Shown here piece after piece: positions 62,111 to 64,000 of a DNA stretch of 64,000 nt (position 1 is its first letter; each line of letters begins with the position of its first letter). The notes under the pieces are model-generated. The model ran no database searches and was not told the DNA's origin. It saw nothing but the letters and a program-made list of their open reading frames with translations. The translations under genes and the position numbers were made by a program. Source of the DNA: Adineta vaga (taxonomy: Eukaryota > Rotifera); assembly GCA_021613535.1 (NCBI GenBank), contig CP075497.1, positions 11,346,001-11,410,000 on the forward strand, written 5' to 3'.

Positions 62111-64000
62111 ATGATGATTAAGATTTTAATTTTCTTCTCGATATTTCTATTAATCTCTTCAAATCATCATTTACATTCATTACCATCCATTGAAATCGAT
62201 CCAACTAATTATCCAAATTCCGATTTAATTCTCTACAACTTTCAATCATTCAAATCTCTTCGTTGTTTATTACAAACTGAATCGAAATATTTCTATCTTG
62301 ATTCATCATGTCAATTATTAACACGAACATCTTTAAAACCAATCTGTCCATTAAATTATACATTAAAATTAGAATTCGTTTTTCCACATAATACAACGAT
62401 CTATCAATTCACTATTCAATTGAAATATTCCAAATCATTTGATATTAATTTAACAAATGATCAATCAACAATAACATTACCATTCTATTGTAATAATAAA
62501 AATCAACATGATATTCATCGAAATCAAAAGGAATTATTTGTTGGCAATGCACATTTTCTTCTAAATAAACAATCCAATAATCAACATTGTCAATTCGAAA
62601 AAAATCCATATCGTATTCGATTACGAGAAAATGAATTATACAAAAATTTCCTTCAATTAAAAGCTATTTCATCATGTTTAGCAAGTCCAAATTATCTTCT
62701 TGCATCATCGAATTCCAAACGAAATTTTGAATATTTTCATTTAAATTCTTCGACAGGATTTTTAAGTTTAATTCATTCCTTAGATTATGAATCGACAACA
62801 ACATGGAAATTAGTTATTCAAGGTCATGATCGTTCACATATTCCATTTTACACCTATGTTATCGTTGAAGTTGAAGATATTAATGATTGTTTACCATTAC
62901 TAACATGGAATTTTCCATTACAAACAATCGAAATTCTTAATGAAACCGATTCATTTAATATTCATATTGGAATCTATGAATCTAAAGTTGAACAATCCAA
63001 TATAATCATTGCAAATCTAATCGCATCAGATCTTGATGCATTACCATTTCATTTCGAATTGAAATTTAATTCTTCACATCTATTACCTTTTCAAATTCAT
63101 GGTCCATTTGCTGATTCTACATTTGTTTTATCAACTACAACAACACTCGATCGAGAATATCAAGATAAATATCTTCTACATTTAGTTTTAACTGATAATG
63201 GTCAACCAAAATTATCTTCATTCTATCAATTAACCATTTCCATCTTAGATGATAATGATAATTCACCGAAATTCGATAAACCTATTTACTATGTTGATAT
63301 ACAAGAAAATAATTTAGTTAATACAATTTTATTACAAGTACATGCAAATGATTCCGATCAAGATGATAACGGACGAGTTACATATGAATTAAATGATTAT
63401 TTCAATAATTATATTTCAATTGATAATCAAACAGGTATTATACGAACAAAAATTCAATTTGATTATGAACAAATGAAAAATTTTACATTTAATATCACTG
63501 CTATTGATCATCCGAAGAAAGGTAAACAATTGAAAACAACAGCGATGGTTTTTGTTAATATTATTGATCAAAATGATAATATCCCGAAAGTAAGTTGAAA
63601 TGATAAGACAAGGATTTTTGATCGATCAGTATTCTTCAACAATTCGATAGATGATACTCGAGGGAATAATTGAAACTAAATTAAATAGATCGTTGTTGTT
63701 TTTTCAAGAGGCAAGAAAAGAACCTTGAGATATATATCTTTTTTTTCTAGTTCCCTCAATCAACTTATGAATTCTCCATGTATGAAAACAATCCTCCTCA
63801 TAGTTATATTGGTCAAGTTATTGCTTATGATGCTGATAATTCTCCATTAACATATTCTCTCGATAATCCATCTCCTCAAATCGCTTCGCTCTTCGAAATT
63901 TCTCCTTCTGATGGCAAAATCTTTGCTCTCAATCCTCTTGATCGTGAACAATTTAATCAATATATATTCTATGTAATCGCATTCGATGGTCAACATAGAT
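62111..64000 (+). CDS. Cadherin / protocadherin-like adhesion receptor, 5' part
   Basis: Exon 1 runs 62111-63589 (493 codons); exon 2 starts at 63751 after a 161-nt intron and leaves the window. The protein begins with a signal peptide (MMIKILIFFSIFLLISSN). After a Cys-containing N-terminal region, cadherin repeats follow with calcium motifs: LDYE and VEDINDCLP; LDREYQDKYLLHLV; LDDNDNSPKFDKPIYYVDI; ANDSDQDDNGRVTYEL; FDYEQMKNFTFNITAIDH; IDQNDNIPKF; then AYDADNSPLTYSL and LDREQFNQYIFYVIAFD. The single large exon for several repeats is typical of protocadherins. An acceptor-like TTTTTCTAG ends 11 nt before the start codon. The transmembrane and cytoplasmic parts are not visible, so the subfamily cannot be fixed. 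Confidence 0.93.

Overview
This is nuclear DNA of a small, intron-rich, AT-rich animal genome. Almost every gene is a conserved eukaryotic housekeeping gene cut by many introns of about 45-65 nt with clean GT...AG ends. Several traits fit a bdelloid rotifer: tight packing, short introns, an F-box family with the 'LNIATAHVD' type motif, a glycosyltransferase that looks more fungal or protist than animal, and splice acceptors set right against start codons. That assignment is inference; no rRNA or mitochondrial marker is present to prove it.

Layout. 1-377: 3' part of RPL18A on the minus strand. 378-4891: divergent regulatory region, then a Kv-channel beta subunit (KCNAB-like) with two candidate alternative first exons. 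5377-8740: compact same-strand run DNAJC21, ELOF1, probable POLR1G. 8833-10525: head-to-head pair of MRH-domain (mannose-6-phosphate-receptor-like) genes, one soluble and one membrane-bound. 10829-13655: B-box/coiled-coil gene, PEX11, DCTN5. 13863-17265: a beta-lactamase-fold serine hydrolase and a GT64-like glycosyltransferase, divergently arranged. 17323-20086: a GIMAP/AIG1-like GTPase and an odd-skipped (OSR) zinc-finger gene containing a 17-nt microexon. 22746-32070: complete CNOT1, with a possible internal first exon. 33078-40613: AARS2, PSMC5 and PEX6 in one tight same-strand run.

From about 40620 the character changes. 40620-50230 is an accessory, decaying block: a perfect-arm fold-back element inside an F-box remnant, a polycystin (PKD) pseudogene riddled with stops, a broken F-box gene, another broken minus-strand gene, and a 72-codon ORF split by an insertion flanked by a 26-bp direct repeat. 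50230-62110 has no gene I can support and is rich in microsatellites. A cadherin/protocadherin gene starts at 62111 and runs off the window.

Functionally the conserved part covers gene expression and turnover (RPL18A, ELOF1, POLR1G, DNAJC21, CNOT1, AARS2, PSMC5), peroxisome biogenesis (PEX11, PEX6), trafficking (MRH receptors, DCTN5), excitability (Kv beta), patterning (OSR) and adhesion (cadherin). Exon joints were placed by eye using reading phase; for most genes all phases close exactly, but single-base errors are possible.
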